From Chrysoperla carnea (taxonomy: Eukaryota > Arthropoda > Insecta > Neuroptera > Chrysopidae), in contig NC_058338.1 of assembly GCF_905475395.1 (NCBI RefSeq), positions 72,737,435 to 72,801,434 of the forward strand: DNA of 64,000 bases. Direction: 5' to 3'. The notes under the pieces were generated by a model. The model ran no database searches. It was not told where the DNA came from and saw only the letters and a list, made by a program, of their open reading frames with translations. Numbering within the stretch: position 1 is the stretch's first letter; the number at the start of each line of letters is the position of its first letter. Below, one piece after another: positions 42,991 to 55,856 of the stretch. A program made the position numbers and the translations under genes.

Positions 42991-44869
42991 TTATTTAAAT
43001 AAAATTAGCAAAAATTTTATTACCCTGCAGATTTTTGAATTATCAAAAATGTTTAAACTCACTAATAGATTGTTGATTAGAATTGTGTTTTGAATGAAAT
43101 GAATGTAACATGTACCATCTAAATAGTGTATTTCGCCTGAGTAACTATTTACTCTTAATTACCAGACTCAGTTATTTCGAAAATTGAGATTTTCATAAAG
43201 TGAATTTTTGGGGAACTACATTAAGTGAGTCCACCATCGAAACAAAGCCGTATTGGATAAGGAAATTAATGCACACAGTATAATCAACAATTGCTTAATT
43301 TCAAAAGCTCATTTTATAAAACTACATTAATTTTTATCGATATATGGAGTGTTCCAATATTAATGCACTAAAAACTCAAGACTGTATTTATTTATATAGC
43401 GAAAATATAATTGTTTATAATTAGCAAAAATGTAGAATATAAAATTTACTCCTAGCAATTTATCCTCTTTAATAAAAAAATTTGTTTTTTTTCGAAAATT
43501 TTCAAATTTTGTATTTTAAAACATTGAATGTAAATATTTCCGTATTTAAAACCTAGGGAAAATGCTTGAAGGATAAATTCTAGTAAAATTTATTTTTCAA
43601 ACTTTCCTTACTATAGGGGTATCAATCAAATCGTATAACTATTTTTCTTCGTTATTCTGGGGCGTAAATGAGGCCTTATCGATACCCCTCCTTTCAATTT
43701 GGCAAATATTTATGAATATTTCACAAAATTTTATATAATTAACGAAGTCCTATCTTGTTAATGGGATATCGGATCCCAAAGCCGCACACTTTTCTAATAC
43801 GATAGTTTTTAACACCTTGTATACTAAATAAAATTGTAAATAAAAATTAAAATATTTTCCATACCTGACAATTATATGGTCTATGACCAAACTGTTTTTT
43901 TAGAAATCCATTATTGTTGATAATTGAAATAACTAAATACAAAAAAGTTGTCCTAATTAAAATAAATGACTTGATTTGATAGAATGATGCAGACTTTATG
44001 AGATTTGAACATTTCTAACATCTTTAGATATTCCTTGTAAAATGGATAGTGATAGTGGAAGGGGGATCCCAATAATGCAGTATTACGAAATCTTATCCAT
44101 AAATCATCAATTATTAAAATAGTATCTAATAATTACAATCTATATTTTCAAATAAAATTAATCAGCTATTCGTCTATTTTAGATACAACTACTAACAAAA
44201 CTTAAGTGATTACTTCGCAATGTAAATATATAAAGTTAACGGCTAAGAATCATTTAAATTTCCTTACCATGAACAACTTCGTACTTTTACAAGAATCAAG
44301 ATTTTGTTTATAAAACTACAAGTACGATACCACAAGCTAAAATCGGAGGGCTTAAATTTAAAATCTAGAAAACTGACAAAATTATATCTCTATTTAGACA
44401 GAAACAATGTTCAAAAAAATTCGATGTTCGTAATTTTAGATCAAAATTATTTTCATTGAAAATAAAATATTCTTCAATTTTTATTAAAAATTCGTTAAAA
44501 CTCATTTGATTTTGATGAAATCGATGCTTCCGAATAAAATCCATGCCGAATTGGGATCTCATAACGTGTTAGTTAAATTCGAATTGTACTTTCAGCAAAT
44601 GGGCCAATACCTACCTAAATTTTCGGCTGCATTTATACTTCTGAAAATGATGAAAATAATACCGCGAATATTTCGAATAAAAGCATATATTAATAAAATT
44701 TAATAATATTAATTTTTAATTCCATAAAATTTAATAGAAAAATTCCATAAAATTTGATTTGAAAATATTGAAAAAAAATCAATATAGGAGAAATTTTCAT
44801 CATTTTATTGTTGTCTTAAGTACTCTCAAAAATAGATAAATTATTTTCTTTTTTGGAAACAAAAACGAA

Positions 44870-45345
44870 CTACGAACAAAACTTTGGTATAGGCGTTCAT
44901 AAAATCACCTAATTAGTCAATTTCCGGTTGTCCGTCCGTCCGTCTGTGGGCACGATAACTCAAAAACAAAAAAGGTATCAAGCTGAAATTTACAGCGTAC
45001 TCAGAACGTAAAAAGTGAGGTCGAGTTCGCAAATGAGCAACATAGGTCAATTGGATCTTGGTTTCGTAGGACCCATCTTGTCAACCGTTAGAGATAGAAC
45101 AAAAGTTTAAATATTCCTTATAAAAAAATAAACAACTTTTGCCTGAAACATTTTTTCGTAAACATCACTGTTTACCCGTCAGGGCGCAAATTAGGCGTAA
45201 ATTTTATAGTTTTTATTATATGGGAATATCAGTTATATATGTGTGACATGTATGTATGTGCTATGTGATCAGAGTAATCAACACTGTCTATGCATGGTAT
45301 TTCAATAAATAACTCAGTCAATTGTTTGTTTTCACTTTTGAATTT
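44870..45345 (+). repeat. Dispersed repeat family, near-complete copy
   Basis: Closest relative of the copy at 32680: TTTGGTATAGGCGTTCATAA, TCCGGTTGTCCGTCCGTCCG, GTAAAAAGTGAGGTCGAGTT, CGTAAACATCACTGTTTACC, and GGTATTTCAATAAATAACTC at the end. Confidence 0.65.
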
Positions 45346-46834
45346 CAATTTAAATCTCGCAACTTCCTTCCGTGATATTATTTTCCATTTTTACCTACTT
45401 TTTTTTTAATTTATCAATGCTTGAGCTTAAACGAAAATTTATTATACCTATTTTCAGTTTTAAAAATGTCCTTTTATAATTTATTAACATTTTTTTCATA
45501 TTAATTTTATTCATTAAAAAAAAAAACTATTTTCAAAGGAAGGGAGAAGGGAATTGACATTATCTAAAGAGATGATTTCGGAGGGAAATATGGCCATAAT
45601 CTGACCATTATAAAGAACTTCAATGGCTCTGGTTTTATTTAGATTTAAGTACCTATATCCAATCCAAAAAAAATTTATTTTGCAAAAACTATAATATTGT
45701 GTTTAATAAAGGCCAACCTACACATCAATTATTTTACTGTATTGAAAAACAATTTTGAAACATATTTTAAGAAAAATAATCAAAACTTCTTCCGCATTTC
45801 AAATAAATTCTGTATAGATTTAAATACCATATGTGTACGGATAAATGATACTGAATTATATTGCATGTTTCAGGATAAATTATAATTTTAGAAATACCTA
45901 GAAGAACTTAACGTAGTATTATTAAAACTACAATATTTATTAAGCCACAGGGGTTTATACAACCAGAAACTGGTCCTAAAAAAGTCAAAAACCTTTTTAA
46001 GGGACAGCTTTCAGTGAATTTGCCATTTATATTCTCGTGCTGTGTAATTTAGTGGAACCTTTAATTCGCGATGATCTTTTATAGCCCACTCAATCGCCTG
46101 ACTCTGAGAATAAAATTTTACTATAATTTATTACTGTATACCCTAATTTATTTCCTGGCCATTTTTTCTTTTCATTCAAGTACTTGCTTGGGCGCCAAAA
46201 TGTGAGGAAATCCGATTTCAAATTCTCGCTTTGAAAACTTACAATATTGATAAAATAACGCAACAAAAATATTTTCGCTTTAAATAATTTACTGAACTGA
46301 GCAATCTACTCCTCTTTAAAACTTAGAAATCTATATCTTTACATTGTCAAACTGATCGTTTTAGAGCTTAAAGTAAACCGAAATAGTACAGTAACATTTA
46401 TGATAAATGATAGAAATCTATACTATTTCAAGTGTTATTTAAAAACATTTTCTAATATTCATGTTGGCTTAATCTTTTTATTCGATATTGTTAAATTTAC
46501 CTTTATATTGTTAACTCTTTCTGAAACATTTTGTATGTACGAATTGTTAAACTTATTTTTAAAATATGCGTAAGCAGGTTTGTATGTAATGATTTTAGAT
46601 CTTATCATATATTATAATAATATTCCATGATTTACTCCTTATTTTAAAGCTTCTCGTGCTGGCTAATAACGAAAAATAGATTCACGGTCTAAAAACGTAC
46701 CGCTTAGTAAAAAACAGGGTAAAAAAATAATTTTAAGATTTAATTTTGTTCATTATGTAATTTGTATATCATATCTGTAATAAAATTGCCTATAAATAAA
46801 AAGATAGTAAATGACTATTGATTTTATTCTCTAG

Positions 46835-46945
46835 ACAATTTTTAGCCACGAGTACTACACTGCGGAATATCGCTCGGGTCGAGCTATTAGTTTCGAAGTG
46901 ATATCTTGGCCAGTTCTATTGCCTTATCGTTTTCCAATGCAGAAG
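46835..46945 (+). CDS. Isolated exon-like reading frame of 37 codons, unknown
   Basis: A stretch of 111 bases, open in one frame and clearly richer in G and C than its surroundings, is flanked by an acceptor (TTTTATTCTCTAG) and a strong donor (AAGGTATGT). The frame contains FSHEYYTAEYRSGRAISFEV and ISWPVLLPYRFPMQK. The minus-strand frames are all broken. I do not recognise a family and see no partner exons nearby. It could be an internal exon of a gene with very long introns, a non-coding RNA exon, or a remnant of an element. Confidence 0.35.
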
Positions 46946-47251
46946 GTATGTAATTATTTCAGGGTATACGACAAATTAGTCCGATTAAAAACTCTAGAGA
47001 ATGACAAATTTTTAAAGAAAGGATTGATTGATTTATGTTTTTATTTATTTATTTAATTAGCGTGAATATGTATTAGGAGAGCATGACAAACAAATTTAAT
47101 TAAATTTCTAATCTTTCTAATAAGAATTTCTGTTATAAAAGAAAAATTCTATATACAAGATGTCCCGACACAAATTTATACTTAAATTTATTTATTAATA
47201 ACAATAATATTTATTTAATAAATTATCTATCAAAAATCATTAAATACAATA

Positions 47252-47397
47252 TGCTTCTGATTGGCTACCTATTTTAATGAATAGCTAAATACCCGTGCAT
47301 TGGATCAAAAAATTGAAAAAGACTATTCTTCTTAGAATTTTATTTTCTACCTGATGCAACAAAAGCATGCGGTACTTACAGGACACCCTGTATATAT
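47252..47397. repeat. Dispersed repeat, CTTCTGATTGGCT family (copy 2)
   Basis: Second copy of the repeat at 14578-14722, ending GGACACCCTGTATATATA. Confidence 0.5.
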
Positions 47398-48056
47398 AAA
47401 AATGTTATGTTCGTTTATGTATTGCTTATGGACTCAAAAAGTTCTGCAACGATTGAGCTCAAATTTATACACGATACCTGTTTCAAGGATAGTTTTTATC
47501 TATATTTAACCAATAATAATCAATTTTTGGGTATTTGTATTAAGGGAACATAATAAGCAATTTTTACAATTAATTATTTGAATGAAAATCATCAATTTTA
47601 GTGCATTTGTATTAGGAGAACATAAAGAACAAACTATTACTTTTATTTTTAAATAAATAGTCAATTTTCGTATATTTGTATTAGGCGAACATAATGAATC
47701 GGAAAGTACATAGTTTTTTCTTCAATTTTCAATAATCACAGATAATTACTTTGCAATAAATAGAATTATCTGCCAACCATCCATTTTTTGAGAAGCTGGA
47801 ATTTAGTAAAGTTTTGTAAATCCAATCCTGTTAAATATTTAAATAGATTGTAATGCATTATTATTAATGATATAGTAAATTGAATGTCCCCAGCATCTGT
47901 GTGTCCAATCATCATTACATTACAAATATCTTAATTATTTTATCTAATGTTTTTCTATTTGATGATAAAGAAGACGCCTAACTAACTAACTAGCTAACTA
48001 TAACGCTGCTATAACACTAATTAATTACAATTATTAATTTTATTACCATTCATTCT

Positions 48057-48600
48057 ATAGTATGCTTATTCATGGACGTATCGAGAGGAGGGCAGTTTTA
48101 CCCCCCCCCCCCTTTATCACAACTAGGCCATTCGACTGTGTTCGTCTAAAAATTACTAGAGCACAGTTGAGAAGGGTGGTGGGACTCTTGACAGGACACT
48201 GTCGATTGAACTATCACCTTCATAACATGGGGATCTCTAATGATCCCACTTGAAGAGCATGTGGAGAATGACGAAATCTCCATACATGTTATTTACACCT
48301 TAATGTTCGGACTAGAATGTTCGGAGCCGAAACTATGGATCCATCAATCTTGGGAGAGATCCCGGCGGAGAAGCTGTGGGCTTTTCTGAGTGGCGCCTGG
48401 CCTCGACAGAATCCTATATCTTCATCCGATTTTAATAGCGCCTCCTATTCGAAGACGTCTCGTTCTCAAGAAGGGCACAGAGGACTCTTGGTCTAGGGGC
48501 TAGGGACCCATTTGCGGTATCCCTTTTTTGTTTTATTATAATTATTACCCCCTCTTTTGGACCTGGATTTACCAAAGATTTAGTTAGTTAAGTATGTGTT
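48057..48600 (+). pseudogene. Broken 3' end of a non-LTR retrotransposon (copy 2)
   Basis: The frame 48062-48253 encodes ITRAQLRRVVGLLTGHCRLN and HLHNMGISNDPT, the segment that follows the reverse transcriptase in Jockey/R1-type elements. An in-frame TGA interrupts before RACGE, and the DPSILGEIPAEKLWAFLSGA block follows in another stretch. A related broken copy lies on the opposite strand at 15535-16090. Neither can be active. Confidence 0.7.
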
Positions 48601-49424
48601 TATGGCAAAAAAAAAAATTGCAATTTATGAAATTTTTTAAACAAAATTTTCTGATTTATACTGTCTCTAATTCAAAAATTCTTGTTTGGTATCTCTAATC
48701 TAAATAAGATGGTAACGCCTATGTATTTATTTATGGCATAATAATTTAATATTTAGTTCATACAAATATTTAAATTTATAAGTACTTTGCATATAAAGAC
48801 TATGCGAAGCGATCATTACAATTTTGTTTCATGTTTTCATTTAGTTTCTTTTAGTTTCAAGTCTTAAAAGTGGTCGAGTAGTAAAGACTTTTTTTTATTC
48901 CAAAAAGAATTTTAGTTCCGGAAAAAAAATATTTTCAATTTTTTTAAGCAAGCACGGATCCAAAGAGAGATTAGATCAACTATTTTAAGTGATCTTCCTT
49001 CTCCTCTTTAACGTTTAGACGAGATGCAAATCTAGTTGATTTTGCAATTAAATGAAATGGATGGGTCTTTGAATCAAAAGTATTTTGAAATTCTATGTCT
49101 CCCAATTTACCATAAGTTATACCGAATTCTGAAAAAAAAAATTTTTGTGAGTTTCTTAAAGGGTTACAAAAATTTCAACAAATTGGGACAAATTTTTCTC
49201 TCCAATTAGATTGGAAATATATTTTCTATAATAATTTTAACAGAAATAATACAACAATCGGCTCCATTCGACCGACCATTGGACGCGCTTATACAATATA
49301 TCACGTACATAGAATCGTGTACAAAGGATGATTTCCTGGATCAATTTCAATCGATATTTTAGAATTTTAATGTCAAACAAATCATCATATTTTAATGGCA
49401 GAGACACTTTAAAACAAGTGAAAA

Positions 49425-49800
49425 AAAATAATTGACTGAGTTAATTGTTGAAATACTATGTATAGAATTGTTGATTATGCAATCGTTTGTTTTTTTACGT
49501 CATGTAAGTAAAGAAAGATGGCCACACATACATACATGTCACACACACCTAACTGATATTCCCATATAATATATACCTACTATATAATTTTCGCCCTCAC
49601 AGAGAAAACAGTGTTGTTTACGAAAAAATATATCAAACAAAAGTTGTTTATTTTTTTATAAGAAACATTTTTTACATTTAAACTTTTGTTTTATCTCTAA
49701 CTGTTTACAAGATGGCCCAAGACTATACGGAACCAAGACTTTCAATTGACCCATGTTGCTCATTTATGAACTTTTTGTTTGACAATTATGCAAGAGTAAG
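49425..49800 (-). repeat. Dispersed repeat family, reverse copy
   Basis: Reverse complement of the family at 32680: AATTGACTGAGTTAATTGTT, GAAATACTATGTATAGAA, AACAGTGTTGTTTACGAAAA, and TTGACCCATGTTGCTCATTT. It stops within the family. Confidence 0.6.
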
Positions 49801-52800
49801 ACCATGAGACTGTCAACTTTTAAATAACTCGAATAATACCGTTTCGAGTCTTTTAAGTTAATATATTTTGGATAAAGGTTTTTGTTAAGACAAGCCAAGT
49901 TTTTGGCTTGTCTTGCGCTGGCTGAACTTCTAGTTCGAGGACTCGTAATCCTGAGCGGAAACCGAGCATTGTCCCAATCTATGTGTAATTATTTCCACAG
50001 AAAATTCATTAATTAAAATTCGTCCAGTTCTGACAACCACCTTTTTGCTACTAAAAGTTTTGGTAGGCAGATCATTGGTCGATTTTTTTGATTTTTAAAC
50101 GTGTAAATGGTATTGCATACAATATGTGATACAAAATTATCGTACAAATCATACATGTGTTTATATGACAACCAATTAATCATACTTAGTTAGCAGAACC
50201 ACGCTAAATCATTTAAATAATTCAGTCACATACCAATTAAAAATTAGTTTGGCACGTGTTAAATACTTACACTAAACTTTAGTCAAACCTGTTTAACTCA
50301 AACAAACAAAAATATTTCCTCTACTTACCCAAAAAATCGATTTTTGTACTTTGTGGCGTCATCAAAAATTAAATGAACTGATTTTAATCTTCCATACTCA
50401 AATTTTAACCAATTTTAATGATCCAAGTATGTAATTATACTAAATTTGGATATTTTCAATTTTTTTGTTAAATTTTAGTTACCGGATCAATTTGGCTAAC
50501 TTATCTAAAAAATCGATTTTCTATATTTGGTGATTTTATTTAATTTTGATGTAATTCTATTTATGGATCTTATTTTTAAAATTTTTGATTAAATCTTATA
50601 TATCGGATACACTTACCATGTTTTGGGTGGAGCCTATTTTCAAACAAGCTGTTCATGTGAGTGCAATCCTTATGTTCCACACATTCAACTTCCCCGATGA
50701 TGAAAATAAATTTCTATAACTGATTAAAGCACTTCAACATTAATTATTATTTGAAACACAGTCGTGTTGCTTAGAGTTAAAATACTCGCATTCTATGTTA
50801 TCATAATATCCAGTTTGTTAATATTTGGAGAAAAATTTCTGATTTTATTTTTCTGTTAAAACAACCCCCCCCCCGCGCCACAATTTTTACGCCCTGCTTT
50901 TGGAAATGTTTCCAACATATCTTGCTGTTATTCAGCAACGTTTGGCGGTTAATATTACATTTCAAATCCGGAATTAATATTACATTTTATTTACGAGTAA
51001 TAGAAAGCGAAAAAATTTCCACACTGCCTAGCCTTTTTACTAAACGGCGCTGTTCAATGATTTTCAGGCGTAGCGTCAAATACAACATTTAATGAACTAC
51101 CTGGCTTTAGACTATAAATAAGCTAACTGGCTGCAACATTAATACATTGCAGTGGCAATAAAATGTAAAGATATGTTCAACATTTCGATTTGGATTTTCG
51201 GACCAATTACAAGAACTTACCTATACTGGAAAGTGGAAAGTTAATAATGGCATGTTATATCTTATACAAGATTTACTGTACATTAATATTATCCATTACT
51301 TTCATACTCATTGATTTTACAGATAGTAAGTAGTGCATTTTTCAAATAAAATATATTGACAATATAGAGCAGGCGCCAGATAGAGTTTAGTGTGCAAGAT
51401 ATGTGAGGACCACATTTTGTCAAATGATTCTTGTTCAGGAAAGCTTTAGATTAATTTTCCGGATGTCGCCAGAATCTCTATTGGTCCAATTTTTCTCTGG
51501 AGTTTTGCCAAACATTAAACTATTGTTAATAACTCAAACAGTGAATTTTAGGAAAAATCACAAGGAGCTTTTTTGACATAAAATTACTCAAAAAACTTCG
51601 AGTATAGCTTTATATATGGTTCAAAAATGGCATTTGACCGTTTCCGTGGAGGCCCTCCGAACAACCCGGGTTGGGGCTATAACAAAATTGGACCAATAGG
51701 ATTTCTACCAACATCCGAAATATTAATCTATAAGCTTTTCTACGAACAAGAATCAATTGACAAAATGTGATCTTTATATTTTGCACACACAACTCTATCT
51801 AGCACCTGCTCTAGTATTAATAATGCATTTCTAAAACAATTAAAATACAATTGGAATTTTGTCTTGAACTAAAGTGTATCAAGCCTTCAAGAAAATGTTG
51901 CTACAATACTGCCCTTTTAAAATTTATAACAATTATTCTCTAGAAAAACTGGGCATCTTGGAAACGGGAATATGTTACTAAATTTTTACAAAAAAGACCT
52001 AGCCAACACTTACCTAGCCAACAATTTTAGCAACAAAAATTTTTTATTTTCCATAACAATAAAGAATTTATACAGGAATTTATTATAGCTCTTATTTGAA
52101 AACTCAAGCACATTTCAATGGAACTTATACACACACTCGTTAGTCGCATCATTTACTTTTATTTTTTTCAATAATTTGTGATATCGATAGAAGTTAATTT
52201 ATAAATATTTATGCAGTTATGCAAAGCAATAATATCTATTCAACCCAGTAAGTATAGTCACTTACATAAATTTTCTTTGTGCCTTTTATTTTTGCTGCAG
52301 TCTAGTTTATAATCGACCGTGCACCTCTTAAGAACAAGATCTTAGGAAACATGCTGTAATTTTATTGAAAATAAATTTTTGAAAAAAAACTGGCATGCCC
52401 GCTTAACAGCGTAGCCGATGCAGGAATGAAATTATTGAGAGGTCACCAAGACTGGGTAGGTATTTGGGGGCTAGATAGACATCCTATGTAAAAATGTGCA
52501 GTTCTTTCGTTGTAATTGCGCTACCTAAAGTCAACTTGTAGCAAATAATTAAAAAAATGTTTAATGATTTGAAATGCATGCATGAGCTCGTATAATTATT
52601 ATATGAATATAAATAATAATAAAAATAAATCAATTTTTAAATCTCTTCCTTATTAATACTATTTATATTTTATATTACAAATCAAATCGACCCGACCCAT
52701 TTAAAATTGTAACGGATCAAAATGTTTATATAATAATATTAATATGTATATGTGTAAAGAAAGGTTAAAACCTTTCAAACATTCAATTGAACTCGAACCC

Positions 52801-53254
52801 ATTATTACTAATTATAAAAAGATCTCTGTCGACTATGATGTCGATATGAGTAAATTAAAATTCATTTTGTTTGATTCGTTACACGCACAAACATTATCTT
52901 TTTATTTTAAACCAATTAAAATTCAATTCATATTTATATAAATTTTATTACATATACATAATAATATTATAAATTCGAAAGTATGTTTGTTTGTAGATTT
53001 TTTTATATTTTTAACTTTGTAATACCATTCTTGGAAAATTGATTTTTGCATTTCCGGAATGTACATATATTTAAGTATATTCTCTGAAAATTTCAAGTTG
53101 TTCCAAGAAATATTAACGAAGATAAGCGCATATATATAAAAAAATTTAACTGAGTGTACCTCTTTTGAAACTTTAAATACGTTTTTCTTAAAACAGTGTT
53201 TTTAAAATCGGTGAGCATGATTCCTTCGAAATGTCCCGACCGAACGATTTCATT

Positions 53255-53530
53255 AAAAATATTGAAAACAAACAATTGACTGAATTAATTGTTTAAATGC
53301 CCTATATAGAAAGTATTGAATGTCAGTGCCTGCATGATTTTTAATAAATCAGGAAAGATTCAAAAAGCAATATAATTGTGGCGACCTTTCGGCAGCCATT
53401 TGTTTTGGCTTTCGAAAATTTTTATTTCGTTTTTCAAGAATCTTTCACAAGAGCACTAGTTGAATTGCTTCAACTCCCTAACTTCTATAGTTTTGGAGAA
53501 AATAGAAAATTATGTTTACGAAAAATGTTT
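53255..53530 (-). repeat. Dispersed repeat family, reverse partial copy
   Basis: Matches 29290-29560 in the same orientation: AACAAACAATTGACTGAATT, CCCTATATAGAAAG, TTTTTCAAGAATCTTTCACA, CTAGTTGAA and CTTCTATAGTTTTGGAGAAA. Confidence 0.55.
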
Positions 53531-53850
53531 CAAAAAAAAAGTTTTTATATCTATGCTTATATCTATATACAAAAACTTCTCGTAGTAGTAAATTTTGTAG
53601 GTTTTCCTGACACCAATATTTTAAATTAGTCTTTTTTAAGTGCCAAGTTGGTTTATAATGCGTTAAAAGGTAATTATTAACTTGCTGATAAAAAATGTAA
53701 ATAGGAAAAAATGAGGAATAATTTTTGAGATATTTGGGATCAAATGTATAAAGAACTATAATCGATAAAAAATTACTAGCTACCTATATTTTTACGTTAA
53801 ATTCGATACGTATTCAATTTTTTATATTAAAATAATTTATTCTTTATCCA

Positions 53851-53996
53851 CGACCGAAAGTATACTCACTGTCAGACAAAATGCTACAGTTAAAACATTC
53901 TAAGCGTACTCATCATATGTTATGTTATAACAGTAACACTTAGAATGTTTTAAAACGAGCATTTTTTCTGACATTGAGTATACGTACTTTCGGCTG
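53851..53996. mobile_element. 146-bp fold-back (MITE-like)
   Basis: The left arm (CCGAAAGTATACTCACTGTC, CAAAATGCT, AAAACATTCTAAG) is the inverted copy of the right arm (CTTAGAATGTTTT, AGCATTTTTTCTGAC, GAGTATACGTACTTTCGG). The arms have a few mismatches, so it is older than the one at 23041. Confidence 0.7.
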
Positions 53997-54902
53997 AAAA
54001 TGAAGAAAAATAGTATAAATCACACGGGCAGAAAATATGAGAGACCTAAATATACGTTACACGGGCAGAAAGTTAGACAGTCCTGAGCAGCGCGAAAAAA
54101 TTATAGCATTATAAAGATCTTAATTTACTACTACGGTTAGACTGCTAACTCGACAATATATATCAGAGTTTTATAAAGAGCAAAATAAAATATAGTCAAT
54201 ACTTTAAACAATGAAAATTTGAAATTCTTATAATCATCGAAAGAGAAAAGAACATATCCCGAACGATCATTTTCGTTCAGTATTATTTAAACCTAGTTTT
54301 CGAAGCTAATATTTTTTTGGGATTCACAATAACCACTTTAATTCTTTTGTTTGGCAGAAACTTCTAATATGCAAAAAATTATCATGTTTTTTAGAAAAAT
54401 CTGTTCAACTCTTCAAATGCTGCTTCTTATTTTCATCTTTTTGTCATTTGAATGAAAAATTAATTTTTGGGCAATTCTCTCTAAAAATTAATTCTTCTTA
54501 CTTTAGCAAACACTGATATAATTTTCAAACCACTCCGACGCAGGAAAACATAACTTTTTGGCGGTGTCTTACAATCTATTACAGGTTCTTTTATCAAAAA
54601 CTACAAAAAAGATTTGCTGGTGATTTAGATGTGTTAACCAAACTTGGGACACTAACATAAAATTTCAAATTTTTTTACAATTATGGAGACCATTAATGGG
54701 TCGAATTACATTAGAATTGAAAGGAAACTAATGGTCACACTGCTAATCGTCGAAGCGTAATCGCATGATATTTAAAAGAACTTGTAAAATGTTTAATTTT
54801 ATTTGTTCCAAGCAAATTTATAGCCAATCATTTTTAATCAGATAATTAATTACCTTTCAATAATCTTTGAATTGAAATTTTGTGTCAGTATTTTTAAGTC
54901 TA

Positions 54903-55413
54903 GACTACAAGCCCATGCTAAAATTTTTCAGTTGAAATGACCCACCAGGAAATATGTTAAAAAAGATGCTCCTATATGTAAAGGGAAGTTTAACTACTAT
55001 GTCGTCAGTTATGCGAGTTACAGGATGAGTAGAGGTGAGAATTATGTCAAACCTCTTGAGTTTTCACTCCTACACCAGCAAATTTGTACGGCGTTGCTGA
55101 ATACTAATTCTGCATAAGTATTCGAAGCAAATTACATAATAATGCCGTACAGAAATAAATCACGTAAGGCTTCGATAACTGACGGGAGATTAAAAATTTT
55201 ACCGGGTTTACTGGATTTATTTCTGTACGGCGTTTATGCAATTCACTTCGAATAATTATGCAGAATTAGTATCCAGCAACGCCGTACATATTTGCTGGTG
55301 CAGGCAAAACTGACGCCATGGTGCTTAAACTTACTTTTACATATAGGAGCATATTTTTTAACATAATTCCTAATGGGCCATTTGACATTTCACCCGAAAA
55401 TTTTTTTGTAGTC
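54903..55413. mobile_element. 511-bp fold-back element flanked by TA
   Basis: The left end TAGACTACAAGCCCATG and right end TTTTGTAGTCTA give inverted tips GACTACAA bordered by TA on both sides, the target duplication expected of Tc1/mariner-type movement. Inner arms pair strongly (GATGCTCCTATATGTAAA / TTTACATATAGGAGCAT; GCTGAATACTAATTCTGCAT / ATGCAGAATTAGTATCCAGC; TACAGAAATAAAT / ATTTATTTCTGTA). No transposase. Confidence 0.75.
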
Positions 55414-55856
55414 TACTAGTGTGTTAACATTTTGATGTGTTGAATTTAAATAAAACAGGTTTATATACATGTATATATATATATATAAATTATATTAATA
55501 AGCAACCACAAAATTCATAATTAATTAAAAATATCATTTAATCATACATAAAAACAAACAACTGCTTTTTTTTATTTGTTGAATCTGATAGGTACGTTTT
55601 ATCAGCAATCAGTGGGTGGGTGTAATAGCGTAGATGTACACGTAGTATATTTATAGATATATTTATTTTATTTTATTTAATTCTGTCTAAAGAGAAGTAG
55701 TAGTTTAAACAAGTTTTTGTTATTATTTATTTATAATTATAATAATAATAATAATAATAATAGTTATAGTAATAATAGGTGAGAAGAACAGGCAGGACAA
55801 ACAGGACAAAAATTATTCAAAACACATCAAAAAAAAAATTAATAGAACCACCACGT

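Larger units (their letters stand above)
42089..46834. other. Gene-poor interval upstream of collagen
   Basis: The first few hundred bases past 42088 should hold the collagen promoter; no clear TATA box is evident. The interval then contains repeat copies at 42480-42990 and 44870-45345. Reading frames present are short, AT-biased and unsupported. Confidence 0.5.
46946..55856. other. Gene-poor, repeat-rich interval
   Basis: Nearly 9 kb with no supported gene. It holds the CTTCTGATTGGCT repeat (47252-47397), a LINE remnant (48057-48600) with a C12 run at its start, repeat copies at 49425-49800 and 53255-53530, and two fold-backs (53851-53996, 54903-55413). An (AAT)n run lies at 55735-55765. 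A frame at 52744-52941 has no domain or family support. Confidence 0.5.

Noticed and set aside
45697-45885. Open frame of 62 codons
   Set aside because: Asn/Lys/Phe-rich, typical of chance frames in AT-rich DNA; no splice or family support.
52744-52941. Open frame of 65 codons
   Set aside because: AT-driven composition and no homology that I recognise.
55735-55765. (AAT)n run as a functional element
   Set aside because: Simple microsatellite in the likely UBE2A 3' flank; nothing more can be said.
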